Below are positions 61,425 through 64,000 of a DNA stretch of 64,000 nucleotides, piece by piece. A program made the translations under genes and the position numbers. The notes under the pieces were generated by a model. The model did no database searches, had not been told where the DNA came from, and saw nothing but the letters and a program-made list of their open reading frames with translations. Every line of letters starts with the position of its first letter. Position 1 is the first letter of the stretch. This DNA is from Pyrocephalus nanus (Eukaryota; Chordata; Aves; Passeriformes; Tyrannidae), in contig CM076266.1 in assembly GCA_038380795.1 (NCBI GenBank), forward strand, positions 9,818,001 through 9,882,000, read 5' to 3'.

Positions 61425-64000
61425 AAGAAGAAAAAGAAAGAAATATTAGAAAATGCTGGCTTTTGCTGAGTTTAACATACATTTTTCAGGCACATGATTA
61501 CTTAGATTGTTTCTTTGATGCAAGTTTTCTATAAAGGTAAGAGGCAGAAGCCTGTTATTGCAGATCATATCTACAGACTTATTGCCTCAGAGTGTACACA
61601 CCAAGGGATATATAATTTGTCATATGTACAGGAGCCAGAAATAGTGGACAGGGAGAGAGCTTTCATTTTATTGTGTATTTGTTAGTCACAAAAAGGAGAA
61701 GAAAAAAAAAAAAATCTTTATTCTGTATTTACAAAGGGAATGACAGAATAATTTCTTGTTCTTCACAGGCATCCCTAGTTTCTAGTGTAACAGAATAATC
61801 TGTTATCCCCTTGGTTTCTGAGGTATCACATCAGCTGCAGAACTGCACTCAGGTGACTCACATTCTGACTGACATTCATGTCTTTACTGTCTGTAAGCAC
61901 AGTTTTGGATTAATGAAAAGCTTACGTTCCCGTTTGGCACTACTGAGCTTGCAAATCCAGCTAACTGAAACTGGATATTAAAATCTAACAAGGGCAACTT
62001 CTACTGAATTATTACAGTGAATGAAATTAATTTCTCTAGGATTTCATTGAATTCATAGTTTTTAAGAATCCTTAGAAGCATGTATATGATTTAAAAGAGT
62101 ATTTTTCAATAAAATATGAAACAAGTAGTGCCCAGGAATTTTAGTGTTGTAGTTTTTTAGTCCCATAAAATCATTTGAGCATAATGCCTTTAAATAACAT
62201 AGAATATGGATACTGTTCCATGAAGATCTAAAAACAGGAACATGAGAAATTAATGTGAATGTAGAAAAACTACAAGACAGACAAATAATGGCTCTTTAGT
62301 GGAGTAACAGCAAGATGCTGCTTATACCCTGTTCTACTTCTGACAGTGTTTTTGAGTCTAAACATATTGTGTGAGCATGTATCATTTAAACTGGCTTCAT
62401 GTTGCTTCTTTCTTTCTATTTAGTCCCTTACCCTACCTGCAACGTGAGATAATAAGGAAAAAATTTGTCAGTTACTTTGATGGGACAGAAGTACTGTTTC
62501 CACACAAACACCACTCCTTCCCTAAGGAGAGCAGTTTGTGGAAATGGAACAATGGAGAAGGCAGCTATGGAGGCATTTGCTGAATGGAGAATGTGGGTAA
62601 GAGCACATTAATTTGGAATAGTCACCCCCAGCTGATAACTCTGAAATGGGCACAGCATGAAGCATGAAAGTCTGCCAAACCATTCTGAAGCCAAAATTGT
62701 CATGAGATGTCAGGGAAGGTTTCTGATACACTGAATTAACTGGAGCCATTGGCCCCTTGCAAAATGGTACCAGAACTGGCTCTCACAGAACTGTTGGATA
62801 GATTGGACTTTAGCTGACTTAATTCCAAAGTCATTCCCCAGTCTTTGCTAAGATCCATCCTCAGTTCAGGCCTGCCAGTGTGCCCTGGCGTAACTTCCCT
62901 TTCCAGGTCTAGGTCTCCTTTGGAGAAGCGCTGCTTTTTGGCACACGAAGTCTCAGCTCTTTACCATATTGCTCTTTAAACTGAGCATCCAGAGAACAAG
63001 CAGACTTTCATCTTTCTGTAAACACCACGTGGTTTGTTTTGCTTTTATCTTTCAGCATATTTTCTTCACTCTGGATCATACCCCATTTTCCAGCTCCTCT
63101 GTGGTCCAGGTATTCTCTCCATGCTGTTGAACGTCCATTTCTTCATAACATAAAATACCTTTTCTGGGAGTCCTTACCTTATGTTATTTCACACATATCT
63201 CTACTCTGCTTTCTCTTTAAACTGCAGAATTCACTCTGATGAAGATGATAGGAAGTTCTCTCAAAAGGATTTTCAGCAGGCAGGTTCAAAGACAAGCCCA
63301 AGAGTAATGTGAACTTTTGAAATCTTGTATAATCTAATAAACCGCTAGTTTACTGCCTACAGTGTTAAAAATGAGGCAAGCATACCTAAAATATATCAAT
63401 GTGCCCTCTGGCTGTTTTCAGAAATGGACATGTAGTCATAATATATTATGCCCAAAGTTAATTACACAATCATTAAACTGAACAGGAATATCATTATAAT
63501 ACCCCAGTAATTCTAATGAGCTCCACACAGGAAAAGCCCTGTGAAACTTTCTCAAATGGTATTATTTTGCAAATACTTCATGTTCAATATATATTTCAGT
63601 AGGCTACCAATTAAAGAAAGATATACACAGCCAGAGTTTTTTATGACTGCAATAATATCAGATTCTCAATTGCAGGACTATCTATTTACACACAGAATCA
63701 AATCTGCAATTCATTGAAAAGTATAATTAGATTTTTGCTTCCTCCATGCTCATAAACAGGAGATGCTAAAGAAAGAACAACATACAAATAAAAGCAACTG
63801 CTCATTTAATAGAAGGCAGATAAATTTTGAAGGCAACAAATTTTAATGGCCTTGGCATCTGTTTAACATTTCTCCTACAGCACAATTTCTTTTCATTAAA
63901 GCAGAATTCTTGCCTATCTGTAACTAGCAGTAAAGAATAATGGCTATATGCACTGCAGAATGCTGAACAGATCTATAATTCACACTTCGAAGTTTACTTA

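Larger units (their letters stand above)
59879..64000 (-). other. VIPR2: VIPR2 intron 9 (partial, at least 4.1 kb)
   Basis: The acceptor CAG lies at 59,879-59,881 and the donor was not found before the window ends. The intron holds an old CR1 remnant (60,462-60,566), a long T-rich tract (61,301-61,424) and several short chance frames. Missing a short exon by eye is possible. Confidence 0.75.

Noticed and set aside
59900..64000. Search for VIPR2 exon 9 (TM4-TM5 region)
   Set aside because: No minus-strand segment with the expected Trp-rich motif and splice borders was found, so it probably lies beyond the window.
1..64000. tRNA, rRNA, CRISPR, operon or bacterial features
   Set aside because: None seen. 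The window is spliced vertebrate DNA with avian-type repeats.

Overview
This is vertebrate nuclear DNA, almost certainly from a bird. The evidence is spliced exons with GT-AG borders, several CR1 retrotransposon copies (one ends in the CR1-type ATTCTATG octamer repeat), one endogenous-retrovirus LTR of a type I recognise from bird genomes, low gene density and an AT-rich background. Nothing looks bacterial or viral as a whole, and I found no operon, CRISPR array, rRNA or tRNA.

Two genes are supported and they converge. At the left edge (595-766, + strand) is a terminal coding exon that encodes the last 56 residues of a protein. I assign it to DYNC2I1 (WDR60), mainly because that gene lies tail-to-tail with VIPR2 in other vertebrates. 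At the right (54,700 to beyond 64,000, - strand) is the 3' half of VIPR2, the VPAC2 receptor for VIP and PACAP. Its last four coding exons (92, 130, 42 and 174 nt) are all intact, with the sizes and phases usual for class B GPCRs. Together they encode transmembrane helices 5-7 and the cytoplasmic tail. The upstream exons are outside the window or were not found, so intron 9 is more than 4.1 kb long.

The roughly 53 kb between the two stop codons is mostly unassigned non-coding sequence. It holds CR1 fragments (about 13.7-14.8, 24.5-24.7, 28.1-28.5, 31.5-32.1 and 37.7-38.1 kb), one solo LTR (34.7-35.3 kb) and simple repeats. Two more CR1 pieces lie in VIPR2 introns (54.97-55.70 and 60.46-60.57 kb). 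The most interesting unexplained signals are a few - strand segments that look like coding exons with good acceptor sites (4,553-4,742; 18,402-18,602; 22,216-22,495). They could mark an unannotated - strand transcript between DYNC2I1 and VIPR2, but nothing here proves it. I did not find a clear new biological system.
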